34,287 nt of DNA from positions 1 through 34,287 of the forward strand of contig JAJPKD010000032.1 of NCBI GenBank assembly GCA_021323895.1. Reading direction: 5' to 3'. Position 1 is the first letter of the stretch, and each line of letters starts with the position of its first letter. The translations under genes and the position numbers were made by a program. The stretch comes from Acidobacteriota bacterium. GTDB taxonomy: Bacteria; Acidobacteriota; Blastocatellia; Pyrinomonadales; Pyrinomonadaceae. Positions 17,342 to 25,560 of this stretch are shown here, piece after piece. A model generated the notes under the pieces. It was given only the letters and a program-made list of their open reading frames with translations, had not been told where the DNA came from and made no database searches.

Positions 17342-18320
17342 TTGTCTCGAAGTATTCCGAGATGCGATCGAGAATCTCTTCGACTGAATGCGAATGATAA
17401 AGCGCGGTGCGGAAGAGCGCGCCGCCTCTCAGGCCCCGCGTGAATTGACCGGCGAGCTGTTTCATTCTTCCAATCGCGGCGAGCTTCGGCATGTCCTGCT
17501 GCAGCATCTCAAAATATTCGAGCAGCAGCGCGCGCTTGTCTTCGAGTGTTGGTTGAAACGGTTCGCGTCCGTGCGCGACATCTTCGATCTGGCGGAAGAT
17601 ACACGGATTCGCCATTGCGCCGCGGCCGATTAATACGCCGTCGCAACCAGTTTCGCGAAAACGATCGAATGCTTGTTGAATAGTCGTGACGTCGCCGCTT
17701 CCCGAAACGGGAACTTTGACGACTTGCTTGATCTCGCGCACTAAATCCCAATTCGCCAAGCCACGATAACCCTGTTCTTTCGTGCGGCCATGCAGCGCGA
17801 TGTGTTCCGCACCGCATCCCTCGGCGCGTTTCGCCGTCTCGACCGCATTGATCGTGTGGTCGTAATAACCGGCGCGAATTTTTACGGTCATCGGAATCGA
17901 GATCGCTTTCTTGATCTCGGTCAGAATCGTTTCCAGCCTGGGATGGTCCTTTAATAGGCCCGAGCCGCCCCCGTGCTTCACAACTTTCGGCGCGGGACAG
18001 CCGCAGTTCACATCGAGAATGTCTGCGCCAACTTCTTCGGCCATCTCTGCCGCCATGCGCATGCGCTCAGGCTGCCCGCCAAAAATCTGCACGGCGAATG
18101 GCCGCTCGTTTTCATAGAAGCGCATTTGCCGCTTCGATTTGGGATTGTTACGCGTGAGGCCTTCGACTGAGATGAATTCGGAGACCGTGAGGCCGACACC
18201 GCCACGCTGCTTAATCAAGCGGCGAAACGAAATGTCCGTCACCCCTGCCATCGGCGAAAGGATCAAAGGCGGATTGATCTCGATGTCGCGAATCTTGAAA
18301 GACTTCACCAAAGGCCTCAT
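17235..18320 (-). CDS. dusB: tRNA-dihydrouridine synthase
   Basis: A 361-residue flavoenzyme that reduces uridine to dihydrouridine in tRNA D-loops using FMN and NADPH. Family motifs are PPLILSPMAGVTDISFRRL at the N-terminus, DVNCGCPAPKVVKHGGGSGL with the active-site Cys, the HGRTKEQGYRG loop, PVSGSGDV and GVLIGRGAMANPCIF (phosphate binding). The NifR3/DusB branch fits best, but Dus subfamilies are hard to separate by eye. The ATG overlaps the TGA of the upstream L,D-transpeptidase gene by 4 nt (ATGA), indicating translational coupling. The last 27 or so residues (PELVEAPALDSCEAMTAAPV) lie outside the conserved fold and are encoded opposite the tandem-repeat tail of the convergent gene. Confidence 0.93.
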   Translation of the reverse strand: MRPLVKSFKIRDIEINPPLILSPMAGVTDISFRRLIKQRGGVGLTVSEFISVEGLTRNNPKSKRQMRFYENERPFAVQIFGGQPERMRMAAEMAEEVGADILDVNCGCPAPKVVKHGGGSGLLKDHPRLETILTEIKKAISIPMTVKIRAGYYDHTINAVETAKRAEGCGAEHIALHGRTKEQGYRGLANWDLVREIKQVVKVPVSGSGDVTTIQQAFDRFRETGCDGVLIGRGAMANPCIFRQIEDVAHGREPFQPTLEDKRALLLEYFEMLQQDMPKLAAIGRMKQLAGQFTRGLRGGALFRTALYHSHSVEEILDRISEYFETITAGKQYFGEAGRPELVEAPALDSCEAMTAAPVLN

Positions 18321-18898
18321 GGTTCGATTTTCACGGGAGTTCCCACGCTCACGGCATTGAACACCTCGCGAATGTCTTCATTTTCCAACGCGACGCATCC
18401 CCAAGTCCAATCGCCGGTCGCGCCGTTGCCGTGAATGTAGATGTCGCCACCGAGTGGAGTGTTCTGTGGCGGTGCCTTTTTCGCAAGCAACGCTTCCATA
18501 ATCGAGTCGTATTGAGCTTTCGTGATCAAATGGTCGCGCAAGCCTCGCGCGGCGTGCGCCGCGTTTGGATAGCTGACGCCGAGCGAAAGGAAGAACGCGC
18601 TCTTGTCGTTCTTCGTGAAAATATAGAAATCGCCTTCAGGCGTGCGGCGATCACCTTGCTTAACTTTGTCGCCAACGGGACTCAATCCCAGTCCCACGCG
18701 ATAAGTGCGCACGAGTCTCCTGCCCGAATAGAGAAACAACTTTCGTTCAGCCTTCTTGACGACAATTCTTGGTTGGCTCAGCGGGAGCGACAGCGGTTGT
18801 CGTTGCGGATTATTGGCTGGCGCTGCGAACGGTAAGACACCGAGCAGCAGAAGACTCTGAATCAAAATTACACTACAGAATCTCGTCACGTTCGCCAC
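18317..18898 (-). CDS. L,D-transpeptidase (YkuD family), exported
   Basis: A 193-residue exported enzyme. It begins with a hydrophobic signal (MANVTRFCSVILIQSLLLLG, cleavage after FAAPA), then the YkuD core: PRIVVKKAERKLFLYSGRRL, the substrate-strand KQGDRRTPEGDFYI, and the catalytic block IHGNGATGDWTWGCVAL with His and Cys. This is the DWTxGCxAL subtype, different from the SHGC subtype of the broken paralogue 1 kb away. It should crosslink peptidoglycan or process its tetrapeptides in the periplasm. The GTG start at 18896-18898 abuts the stop of the S4 gene, and its TGA overlaps the dusB ATG, so the three genes S4, L,D-transpeptidase and dusB form a coupled unit. Both catalytic residues are intact. 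Confidence 0.9.
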   Translation of the reverse strand: MANVTRFCSVILIQSLLLLGVLPFAAPANNPQRQPLSLPLSQPRIVVKKAERKLFLYSGRRLVRTYRVGLGLSPVGDKVKQGDRRTPEGDFYIFTKNDKSAFFLSLGVSYPNAAHAARGLRDHLITKAQYDSIMEALLAKKAPPQNTPLGGDIYIHGNGATGDWTWGCVALENEDIREVFNAVSVGTPVKIEP

Positions 18899-19174
18899 TT
18901 ATAGATCCGAAAAGTCAAAACGGTTTTCGCTGATCAGTTCGACCAGATTTCCGGCATCACGTTTCGCGACATTACGCGTGCCTGGGACGCTCAACACTTT
19001 GAATTCCCTCAACGCATCTCGACGCTTCAGCGTAATCCGATCGCCGGTTTTCACGTTATGCGCCGGCTTCGCTTCGTGTCCATTCACCAAAACAAAACCC
19101 GCGTCGCAAAGCTGTTGAGCTATGGTGCGACGCGGGCAAAGACGGCTGAGTTTAAGAAAGAGATCGAGACGCAA
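18899..19174 (-). CDS. S4-domain RNA-binding protein (Hsp15/RqcP-like)
   Basis: A 91-residue protein made of little more than one S4 domain: MRLDLFLKLSRLCPRRTIAQ, then QQLCDAGFVLVNGHEAKPAH and VKTGDRITLK. Small S4 proteins of this kind (Hsp15/YrfH and YabO/RqcP) bind stalled large ribosomal subunits or peptidyl-tRNA in ribosome rescue. The start is TTG at 19174; an in-frame TAG three codons upstream excludes a longer form. The gene stops directly before the next gene's GTG. A heptamer repeat array begins 3 nt upstream, so there is no recognisable Shine-Dalgarno. The family call is firm; the precise role is inferred. Confidence 0.87.
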   Translation of the reverse strand: MRLDLFLKLSRLCPRRTIAQQLCDAGFVLVNGHEAKPAHNVKTGDRITLKRRDALREFKVLSVPGTRNVAKRDAGNLVELISENRFDFSDL

Positions 19175-19177
19175 CGT

Positions 19178-19205
19178 GAGCTAAGAGGTAAGAGCAAAGA
19201 GCTCA
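19178..19205. repeat. Heptamer array, 4 units (GAGCTAA family)
   Basis: GAGCTAA GAGGTAA GAGCAAA GAGCTCA form four contiguous 7-mers just upstream of the S4 gene start. A further, more diverged unit (GGGAAGA) may follow. The array at 19236-19256 reads as related heptamers on the opposite strand. Confidence 0.65.
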
Positions 19206-19235
19206 GGGAAGAAGCATTATGATCATTAATTACGC

Positions 19236-19256
19236 TGCTCTTCGCCCTTTGCTCCT
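19236..19256. repeat. Heptamer array, 3 units (TGCTCTT family, inverted partner)
   Basis: TGCTCTT CGCCCTT TGCTCCT are three contiguous 7-mers that end 8 nt before the 3' end of the ppiC-like gene. On the reverse strand they are AGGAGCA AAGGGCG AAGAGCA, similar to the array at 19178-19205, giving an inverted pair of arrays around a 30-nt centre. Confidence 0.6.
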
Positions 19257-19264
19257 TGCCGTGG

Positions 19265-20377
19265 TTACGGCTTTGGAAAAATGCCGAGGATTTTGCCTTT
19301 GCCTTTGTCCTGTTTCGGTGGCTTTTTGGTCGCTGCCGCCGGTGGCACGATCTTCAACAGAGGCTCGACTTGGTCTTTGTAGCTGTCGGCAATCTTGATG
19401 TAAGACTCGTTGCGCAAACCCTGCAAATAATCCTCGCGCGCTTTTTGCGACCGCTCTTCGGTCATAGCGCCGCGGACATCGTTCTCGTTGAACGTCGGCG
19501 TGTTGCTGCCGGCCGTGCGATTGTCCACGCGGAGAATTTGATAGCCTTCGTCGGTCTTCAGAGGATTGCTGACGCCGCCGGCCTTCACGTCCTTGACCGC
19601 GCCGGCGATGTCCGGCCGCAGATCGGGAACGCGAAACAGTCCAACCTTGCACGGCTTCTGGCCATTCTGCGCGGTCCGCTCTGAGTATGCCGCTGCCAGC
19701 GTGCAAAAGTCCGCGCCGCCGCGCACCTGCTTCACCAATTCATCGGCGCGCGCTTTCACATCTGCTTCCTGCTTTCCTGCGAGGCCGAGAAAAATTTCCG
19801 AGAGCTCTACGGATTCAGGTTTGAAGAACTTGTCCTTGTGTGCGTCGAACTACTTGCGCAGCTCGTCAACGCTGAAACCGTAGAAGAGTTTCGAATCGAC
19901 TTCGCTTTCCATCACGGCCTGTTTCATGATCTCGATCCGCATCGTTTGCCGCGTGCCGGTGGGGTCCAGGCCGGCCTCACGCATGGCTTGATCAAGTTTC
20001 TCGATTGAAGTAATGCCATTTTCTTTCGCGACGGCCAGCATTCGCTTGTTGACTTCGTCTTCGACACGCTGCGTCAGATCGAGTTCCTTGCCTTTCTGCA
20101 AAAGGAGCTGCTCGTTAATCAGCGTCGCGATCAATTCGGCTTTGTGCTTGTCAACTTCGGCGTTGGCCTGGGCCTCCGGCATGCCGTTTTGCTTCAAGGT
20201 ATCGACGCGCTCTTTCATCTCGCGCTTCAACTGTGAAAGTGTGACGATGCCGTCGCCCACCTGGGCGATCACTTCATCGACGACGACTGGTTCGCCTTCC
20301 TGCGCGCGCGCCGGTGACGGGGAAACGAAGCAAGCTGCGAGCACAGCCAGCAGGGCAAGGGCTAATTTGAATTTCAC
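19265..20377 (-). pseudogene. PpiC/SurA-type peptidyl-prolyl isomerase gene interrupted by an in-frame TAG
   Basis: A single frame of 371 codons is broken by TAG at 19850-19852 (codon 176); the ORF track gives the two halves as 19850-20377 and 19265-19759. The GTG start has AAGGAG upstream and a signal peptide follows (LALALLAVLAACFVSPSPARA). The first half is a SurA-N-like chaperone region (VVVDEVIAQVGDGIVTLSQL). The second half holds the parvulin domain (SVELSEIFLGLAGK, ADFCTLAAAYSE, GYQILRVDN). The junction reads DELRK-stop-FDAHKDKFF, where homologues typically have KKYYDAHKDKF, so a Tyr codon TAC or TAT mutated to TAG fits exactly. Periplasmic folding of outer-membrane proteins is the family role. 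The gene starts 69 nt after mfd ends. Nonsense mutation or sequence error is likely; readthrough cannot be excluded. Confidence 0.83.
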
Positions 20378-20446
20378 GAATCGGTACTCCTTAATTCTTT
20401 CTGAACTGGTGATTGATTTCTCTGTGGCGTCCGGATGTGGCTAATT

Positions 20447-23400
20447 CTACCCGTCAGTCTTAATTTGCAGCAACACGCGACGAGCCACTGCCAGCACTTC
20501 GTCCTTTTCTTCGTCACTCAGCGCGAGCCGCAGAACGCCGCTCGGTGCGAAGCTCGCGCCTTCGCGAGCACTAATCAATTCCATCAATTTGTCAGGCGAA
20601 ACACGAGCTTTTTCTGTCAATTTGATCGCGATGCCGTCGCGGATCCGGTCAATTGAAATAACGCCAACTTCCTCGGCCGCTTGCCGTAGCCGCGCATAAT
20701 CGAACAGGTCTTCCACAGGTTCTGGAATGCGTCCGTAGCGATCTTCAGTTTCGGCAGCAATCGCCGCGAGTGCCTCTTCGTCTCGCGCCGATGAGACGCG
20801 TTTGTAAGTCCGCAGCCGCTGGCCCATGTCTGAGATGTAGCTTTCCGGAATTGCGACATCGACAGCGAGATTGATCGAGACCGACGTTTCGTCTTCGACC
20901 TGTCCCCCACGCAGCTCGGCCACGGTGCGCTCGAGCATCTGCGTGTAAAGATCAAAACCGAGCGCATCCATGTGCCCGGACTGTTGGCCGCCCAGCAGGT
21001 TACCCGCGCCACGCAACTCCAAGTCGAGCGCGGCGATCCTTAATCCCGCACCCAAATCCGAAAACTCTCTGATGGCTGCCAGCCGGCGTCGCGCTATTGG
21101 CGTCAATTCCTGCGCTGCCGGAATCAGCAAGTAAGCGTAAGCCCTGCGGTTTGAACGGCCCACGCGGCCGCGCAATTGATAAAGTTGAGAAAGACCGTAA
21201 TTATCAGCGCGATTTATGATGATCGTGTTCGCACGGGGGATGTCTATGCCGTTCTCGATAATCGTAGTTGCGACCAGCACGTCGTACTTGTAATCAATGA
21301 AATCCAGCATGACGCGCTCCATCTCTTTCTCGTTCATCTTGCCGTGGCCTACGGCGATGCGCGCCTGCGGAACGAGCCGCTTCACCAGCGCGGCGATCGT
21401 CTCGATCGACTCGACGCGATTGTGAATGAAGAAGACCTGGCCGCCGCGCGCCAGTTCAAGTTCGATCGCGGACTTGATCACCGCGTCTGACGACTGCACG
21501 ACTTGAGTTTGAATCGCGAGTCGATCGCTCGGCGGAGTTTCGATCAGAGACATGTCGCGCAATCCGCTGAGCGACATGTTCAGCGTGCGCGGAATGGGCG
21601 TGGCGGACAGCGTCAGCACATCGACGCGCTTCTTCAATTGCTTTAGGCGCTCTTTGTGCGCGACTCCGAAACGTTGTTCTTCATCGACAACAACCAAACC
21701 AAGATCTTTAAAGCTCACGTCTTTCGAAAGCATGCGATGCGTGCCGATCACCACATCGATTTCGCCGGCTTCAACCTTCTTAACCACTTCCTTCTGTTCC
21801 TTGGTTGATCGAAAACGTGAGAGCAATTCAATCTTCACTGGGAACGGCGCGAAGCGCTGGCGGAAAGTTTCAAAGTGCTGGTACGCGAGCACCGTCGTTG
21901 GCGTCAGCACCGCCGCCTGCTTGCCGTCCATCACGGCTTTGAATGCGGCGCGCATCGCAACTTCGGTCTTGCCGTATCCGACGTCGCCGCACAACAAGCG
22001 ATCCATGGGTGTCGGCGTCTGCATGTCCGTCTTGACGTCTTCGATGGCAGTTTCCTGGTCGGGCGTCAGCGTGTATTCAAATCCTTCTTCGAACTCGCGC
22101 TGCCACGGCGCGTCCTGCGGAAACGCATGGCCCGGCACCAGTTTGCGCTCGGCGTACAGACGTAAAAGTTCATCAGCCATATCGCGCATTGCGCGCTTCG
22201 CCTTCGCCTTGGTCTTTTGCCAGCCGATTCCACCAAGTTTGTCGAGCGTCGGCTGATGACCTTCGGCGCTCGAATATCGCTGCACGAGATCGAGTCGCTC
22301 AACCGGAACATAAAGCTTCGCGTCATCAGCGTAATACAGCAGCATGAACTCGCCGCGCGGCTGTGGCGTAAGCTTCAGCTTGTCCGCGGGTTCGGTTGGT
22401 CCAAGATCGAGACTAACCAGCCCGCCGAACCGAGCTATGCCGTGATCGATGTGCACGACGTAGTCATCAATTTTCAGATCGCGAAAATCTGAAAGGAACG
22501 CCGCGGCGCGCGCTCGTCGCTTCTTCTCACGCTTGATTGCGGTCGAACGACGTTCGAGTGCGGGCTCGGCAGCTTCATCGAACAGATCGCCCTCGACATG
22601 AACAACTAGATGGGTACGCATGCCTCCGGCATGCTCTTGCACGCCAGAGGCGTGCGTACCAATTAACTCGAACCCGCCGGAGAGTTTTCCAAAAGTAACT
22701 ACCGCATCGACTGCGGGAGATTCTGAAGTGTCTTCGAATGAAGTAAGGCGCGCGTTGACTTCGTACTCGCGCAGGATCTCTGTGACGCGCTCAGCCACAC
22801 CGCGGCTCGGCATCACGAAAAGCGTGGTGGCATTCGCGTTTGCGTAACGGGTGATCACATCGCGCGCAAGATCCGGCAGGCGTCCGTGATAACGCATGAC
22901 GGATTGGGCGGTCCAGTTGATCTCGGTGTCAGTACCGCGAGCCATAACGAGCGGATCATGTGATCCGACCGGGCTATTTGATCCCGTCGCTACCACCACC
23001 CCACCCGGGCTGCCCGCGTGGGGACCCCGGTCTGCTCCGGGTTCTGACACGAACAGAAACAGCGGCTGCTTCTTCGCGCGCGCCTTGCCCACGGAAATCT
23101 TCGGCTGCTCCGCGTCGAGCGCAATTTCCTGATCGATTTTCGCGGCCGTGCGACCGAGCGCGCGCATCTCGATCCGTTGCCGCCGATCGATTTCTGCGCG
23201 CAATTCTTCAGCCGTCAGATATAGTTCTTCGGGACGCAACCCCAGATCATCCGCCGCATCTGTTTCCGCGAATCGGTCTTCGAGAGTCTGATACGCAGAC
23301 GAAAGAAAATTCTCGACCGCCACCGGTTCGTCGATGACCAGCACCGCTTCCTTCAGATAATCGAAGATGCTCGAGCGGCTTTCATGAATGATTGAAATCA

Positions 23401-24256
23401 GCCATTCCCAGCCCGCAAAGTCTTCTCCTTCGTCGGCGAACACGGTGCGGTCGCGCAACGATCGCGTGAACCTCTCATCTCGCCAATGCATGCGCGCGTA
23501 CGCAGCCCACTCGCGAAAATCGCGCGCGGTCACGATTAATTCGCGCATCGGTGGGATTTCGATCGTTGTCAGTTGAGTCGTTGAAAGCTGCGTCTCCGGA
23601 TCGAATTCGCGTATCGACTCGACCGTGTCGCCGAAGAACTCGATGCGCACCGGCGCTTCATGCCCGGGAGGCCAGACATCGATGATGCCGCCGCGGATCG
23701 ATAGCTCGCCGACAGCGCCGACGGGATCTTCGCGCACGTATCCGCCCGCGATTAATCGCTCGACTAGTTCTTCCGGAGAATGATCTTCGTCGCGGCGCAG
23801 GACCGCGCCGGCCTGCAAAATCTCGGACGCCGATACGGTTCGCCGCGCCAACGCGCGCGACGTCAGCAGCAGGAAGTCATTCGGCTGGCGCGCCAGCCGC
23901 CAGAGCGCCAGCGCCCGCCGCTCGAGAGTTTCCGTGCGCGGCGATCCGCCGGCGTACGGATCAGTTTCAGACGCCGGCAACACAGCGACTGCATCGCCGC
24001 AATCATCGACGCCACGTACCGCGCAGTACCAGAACGCGAGATCGCGCTCCCAGCTTTCGAGGTCTCGTTGCGCCGGGACGACCAGCGCGAACTGCTTTCC
24101 GGTCTCATGCTGCAGGGCTGCCAGGGCCAGCGCACGCGCCGGCCCGGCCACCAGTCCGCTGATTGAAATCACGCGCGCGCCGCGCCGAATCTGATCGAGC
24201 ACACCCCGAAACTCCGCGCTCTCGTTCACAGATTGCAGCGTTGCCTGGATTCCCAA
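20447..24256 (-). CDS. mfd: Transcription-repair coupling factor (Mfd) with two repeat-derived insertions
   Basis: Mfd removes RNA polymerase stalled at DNA lesions and recruits UvrA. The order is: UvrB-like N-terminal module (LPASETDPYAGGSPR, GAVGELSIRGGIIDVWPPG); RNA polymerase-interaction domain (DYVVHIDHGIARFGGLVSLD); RecG-like motor with Walker A LLCGDVGYGKTEVAMR near residue 757, DEEQRFG near 857 and TLSATPIPRTL; then QLRGRVGRSNRRAYAYLL and the TRCF C-terminal domain. At up to 1269 residues it is longer than the usual 1150 or so. Part of the excess comes from an insert at about residues 403-444, coded by a dispersed repeat, and a palindrome at about 533-548. The track start is TTG 24256. 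The GTG at 24227-24229 overlaps the TGA of the upstream ATPase gene (GTGA) and is a good alternative, giving 1260 residues. Confidence 0.95.
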   Translation of the reverse strand: MGIQATLQSVNESAEFRGVLDQIRRGARVISISGLVAGPARALALAALQHETGKQFALVVPAQRDLESWERDLAFWYCAVRGVDDCGDAVAVLPASETDPYAGGSPRTETLERRALALWRLARQPNDFLLLTSRALARRTVSASEILQAGAVLRRDEDHSPEELVERLIAGGYVREDPVGAVGELSIRGGIIDVWPPGHEAPVRIEFFGDTVESIREFDPETQLSTTQLTTIEIPPMRELIVTARDFREWAAYARMHWRDERFTRSLRDRTVFADEGEDFAGWEWLISIIHESRSSIFDYLKEAVLVIDEPVAVENFLSSAYQTLEDRFAETDAADDLGLRPEELYLTAEELRAEIDRRQRIEMRALGRTAAKIDQEIALDAEQPKISVGKARAKKQPLFLFVSEPGADRGPHAGSPGGVVVATGSNSPVGSHDPLVMARGTDTEINWTAQSVMRYHGRLPDLARDVITRYANANATTLFVMPSRGVAERVTEILREYEVNARLTSFEDTSESPAVDAVVTFGKLSGGFELIGTHASGVQEHAGGMRTHLVVHVEGDLFDEAAEPALERRSTAIKREKKRRARAAAFLSDFRDLKIDDYVVHIDHGIARFGGLVSLDLGPTEPADKLKLTPQPRGEFMLLYYADDAKLYVPVERLDLVQRYSSAEGHQPTLDKLGGIGWQKTKAKAKRAMRDMADELLRLYAERKLVPGHAFPQDAPWQREFEEGFEYTLTPDQETAIEDVKTDMQTPTPMDRLLCGDVGYGKTEVAMRAAFKAVMDGKQAAVLTPTTVLAYQHFETFRQRFAPFPVKIELLSRFRSTKEQKEVVKKVEAGEIDVVIGTHRMLSKDVSFKDLGLVVVDEEQRFGVAHKERLKQLKKRVDVLTLSATPIPRTLNMSLSGLRDMSLIETPPSDRLAIQTQVVQSSDAVIKSAIELELARGGQVFFIHNRVESIETIAALVKRLVPQARIAVGHGKMNEKEMERVMLDFIDYKYDVLVATTIIENGIDIPRANTIIINRADNYGLSQLYQLRGRVGRSNRRAYAYLLIPAAQELTPIARRRLAAIREFSDLGAGLRIAALDLELRGAGNLLGGQQSGHMDALGFDLYTQMLERTVAELRGGQVEDETSVSINLAVDVAIPESYISDMGQRLRTYKRVSSARDEEALAAIAAETEDRYGRIPEPVEDLFDYARLRQAAEEVGVISIDRIRDGIAIKLTEKARVSPDKLMELISAREGASFAPSGVLRLALSDEEKDEVLAVARRVLLQIKTDG
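22613..22660. repeat. Palindromic repeat embedded in mfd
   Basis: Two 21-nt arms (22613-22633 and 22640-22660) match at 18 of 21 positions as an inverted repeat around a 6-nt loop, CTCTTG; the arms begin GGTACGCATGCC and end GGCGTGCGTACC. Three mismatches are all T/C or G/A changes that keep G-U pairing possible. In the mfd frame it encodes GTHASGVQEHAGGMRTH. The form is that of a REP-type element inside a coding region. Confidence 0.8.
22926..23050. repeat. Dispersed inverted-repeat element (about 125 nt) inserted in mfd
   Basis: The stretch begins GTGTCAGTACCGCGAGC and ends CTCCGGGTTCTGACAC, so its ends are inverted copies (10 of 11 bases). Its left arm matches the arms of the elements at 25561-25683 and 28840-28961. 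It lies wholly within the mfd reading frame and encodes the low-complexity segment PGADRGPHAGSPGGVVVATG followed by SNSPVGSHDPLVMARGTD, which has no counterpart that I know in Mfd proteins. The interior contains a GGATCATGTGATCC palindrome. Confidence 0.8.
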
Positions 24257-25002
24257 AAATGTCTCGGTGGCGGACGTAATGGCTCCATCAAAATCTCAAG
24301 CATCTGTGGATAGCTGTTCAGGAATTGCCGCGTGACGGAATATTGTTCTGTCGCTTCATATTCGACGCGTTTGATTCCATCTTCGTCAAATTGATAAATC
24401 CAGGCGCGGGGATACGCGAGCAAAATCGGCGAGTGCGTCGCGATAATGAATTGCGATTCCTGCTGGACCAGGTTATGAATCGCCGAAACCGCAGCCATTT
24501 GGCGCGACGGTGACAGCGCCGCTTCGGGTTCGTCCATGATGTAAAGTCCGCCGCCCATCAATTTGTGCAACAGCGTAGCCATGAACGATTCGCCGTGCGA
24601 TTGGTGGTGCAGAGACTTTCCGCCGTAACCTCGCAAGTAGCCCGTCTCTTCCATAAAAGTCGCCAGGTTGTAGAAACTTTCCGCGCGCAGGAAATAATCA
24701 TCGCCCGGCTTCTTATAACTTCGCACCAAGCTGAGATATTGATAGAGATCGGAATGCGTCTGCGTGGTTGTGAATTGTGATTGCTTGGTGCCGCCTTCGG
24801 GATTGTGGCCCAGCGCGATCGCGATGGCTTCGATGAGAGTGGATTTTCCCGAGCCATTTTCGCCGACAAAAAAGGTGACGTCCGGATGAAACTTCAACGA
24901 CTTCAGCTTTCTCACCGCGGAAATGTTGAAGGGATACATTTCGGGGTTTTCGATCATTTCCCGCCGCAGGGAAATTTCTCTCAGATAAGGTTTGACTTGC
25001 AT
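24226..25002 (-). CDS. AAA/ABC-type ATPase, SMC/RecF-like (COG3910-type)
   Basis: A 258-residue ATPase without membrane segments. Walker A is FFVGENGSGKSTLIEAIAIA near residue 45. A signature-like HHQSHGESFMATLLHKLMGG follows. Walker B is GLYIMDEPEAALSPSRQ, and the switch His is in FIIATHSPILLAYP. This layout matches small stand-alone RecF/ABC-like predicted ATPases whose partners are not well known. The ATG at 25002 has GGAAG upstream and starts 14 nt after rfaE2 ends. Its TGA overlaps a candidate GTG start of mfd, which places it in the same transcript as the repair factor. A role in DNA repair is suggested only by this position. Confidence 0.88.
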   Translation of the reverse strand: MQVKPYLREISLRREMIENPEMYPFNISAVRKLKSLKFHPDVTFFVGENGSGKSTLIEAIAIALGHNPEGGTKQSQFTTTQTHSDLYQYLSLVRSYKKPGDDYFLRAESFYNLATFMEETGYLRGYGGKSLHHQSHGESFMATLLHKLMGGGLYIMDEPEAALSPSRQMAAVSAIHNLVQQESQFIIATHSPILLAYPRAWIYQFDEDGIKRVEYEATEQYSVTRQFLNSYPQMLEILMEPLRPPPRHFWESRQRCNL

Positions 25003-25016
25003 GACGGCGGGACTTC

Positions 25017-25490
25017 CTATCGCTCTTGTATTCGCTGAATGATATCGGTGGTAGAGAAGCCTTCCACAAAGGGCAAGCTCACCACGCGGCCGCCTGCGGC
25101 TTCGACTTCTTCGCGGCCATGAATTTGATCGAGGGTGTAGTCGCCGCCTTTCACCAACACATCCGGCAACAACTCGGCGATCAAAGCCCGCGGAGAAAGT
25201 TCATCAAACAGGGTTACGTAATCCACACATTCCAGCGCCGCCAAAATTTCCGCGCGATCATTCTGGTTGGTCAGCGGGCGGCCTGCGCCCTTTATTTCGC
25301 GCGCTGACGCGTCGGAATTGATTGCGACGACCAACGCATCGCCCAGCGCCCGCGCCGCCTGCAAGTAACGCACGTGTCCCACGTGCAGAATGTCGAATAC
25401 GCCATTGGTGAACACGAGTTTCTTCCCCGCACCGCGGAGCCGCGCGCGTTCGGTTGTTAGCTCCTCTCGTGACAGAATTTTTTTGCGCAT
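25017..25490 (-). CDS. rfaE2: D-glycero-beta-D-manno-heptose 1-phosphate adenylyltransferase (RfaE2-type nucleotidyltransferase)
   Basis: A 157-residue cytidylyltransferase-fold enzyme, equivalent to the C-terminal half of E. coli HldE, which makes ADP-heptose for LPS inner core. The nucleotide-binding [20 protein letters not shown] contains the HxGH motif. [20 protein letters not shown] and [14 protein letters not shown] are also family hallmarks. I place the start at ATG 25488-25490 ([11 protein letters not shown]). The ORF-track start at 25592 would translate a dispersed repeat ([13 protein letters not shown]) and is unlikely. No kinase half (RfaE1) is adjacent. It is the first gene of the long minus-strand string leading to mfd. 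Confidence 0.88.
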   Translation of the reverse strand: MRKKILSREELTTERARLRGAGKKLVFTNGVFDILHVGHVRYLQAARALGDALVVAINSDASAREIKGAGRPLTNQNDRAEILAALECVDYVTLFDELSPRALIAELLPDVLVKGGDYTLDQIHGREEVEAAGGRVVSLPFVEGFSTTDIIQRIQER

Positions 25491-25560
25491 CGGATGGAAA
25501 ACTAAATTGTAAGGGCGCAAATCGTAAACGGCAAAAGGTTGTGACCAGGACTGACTTCGC

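Noticed and set aside
16538-19852. Genome-wide stop-codon reassignment (TAA or TAG read as sense)
   Set aside because: Many neighbouring genes end at TAA or TAG at normal family length (kinase and mfd at TAG, sigma factor and pta at TAA), so a general recoding is not supported; only local explanations remain.
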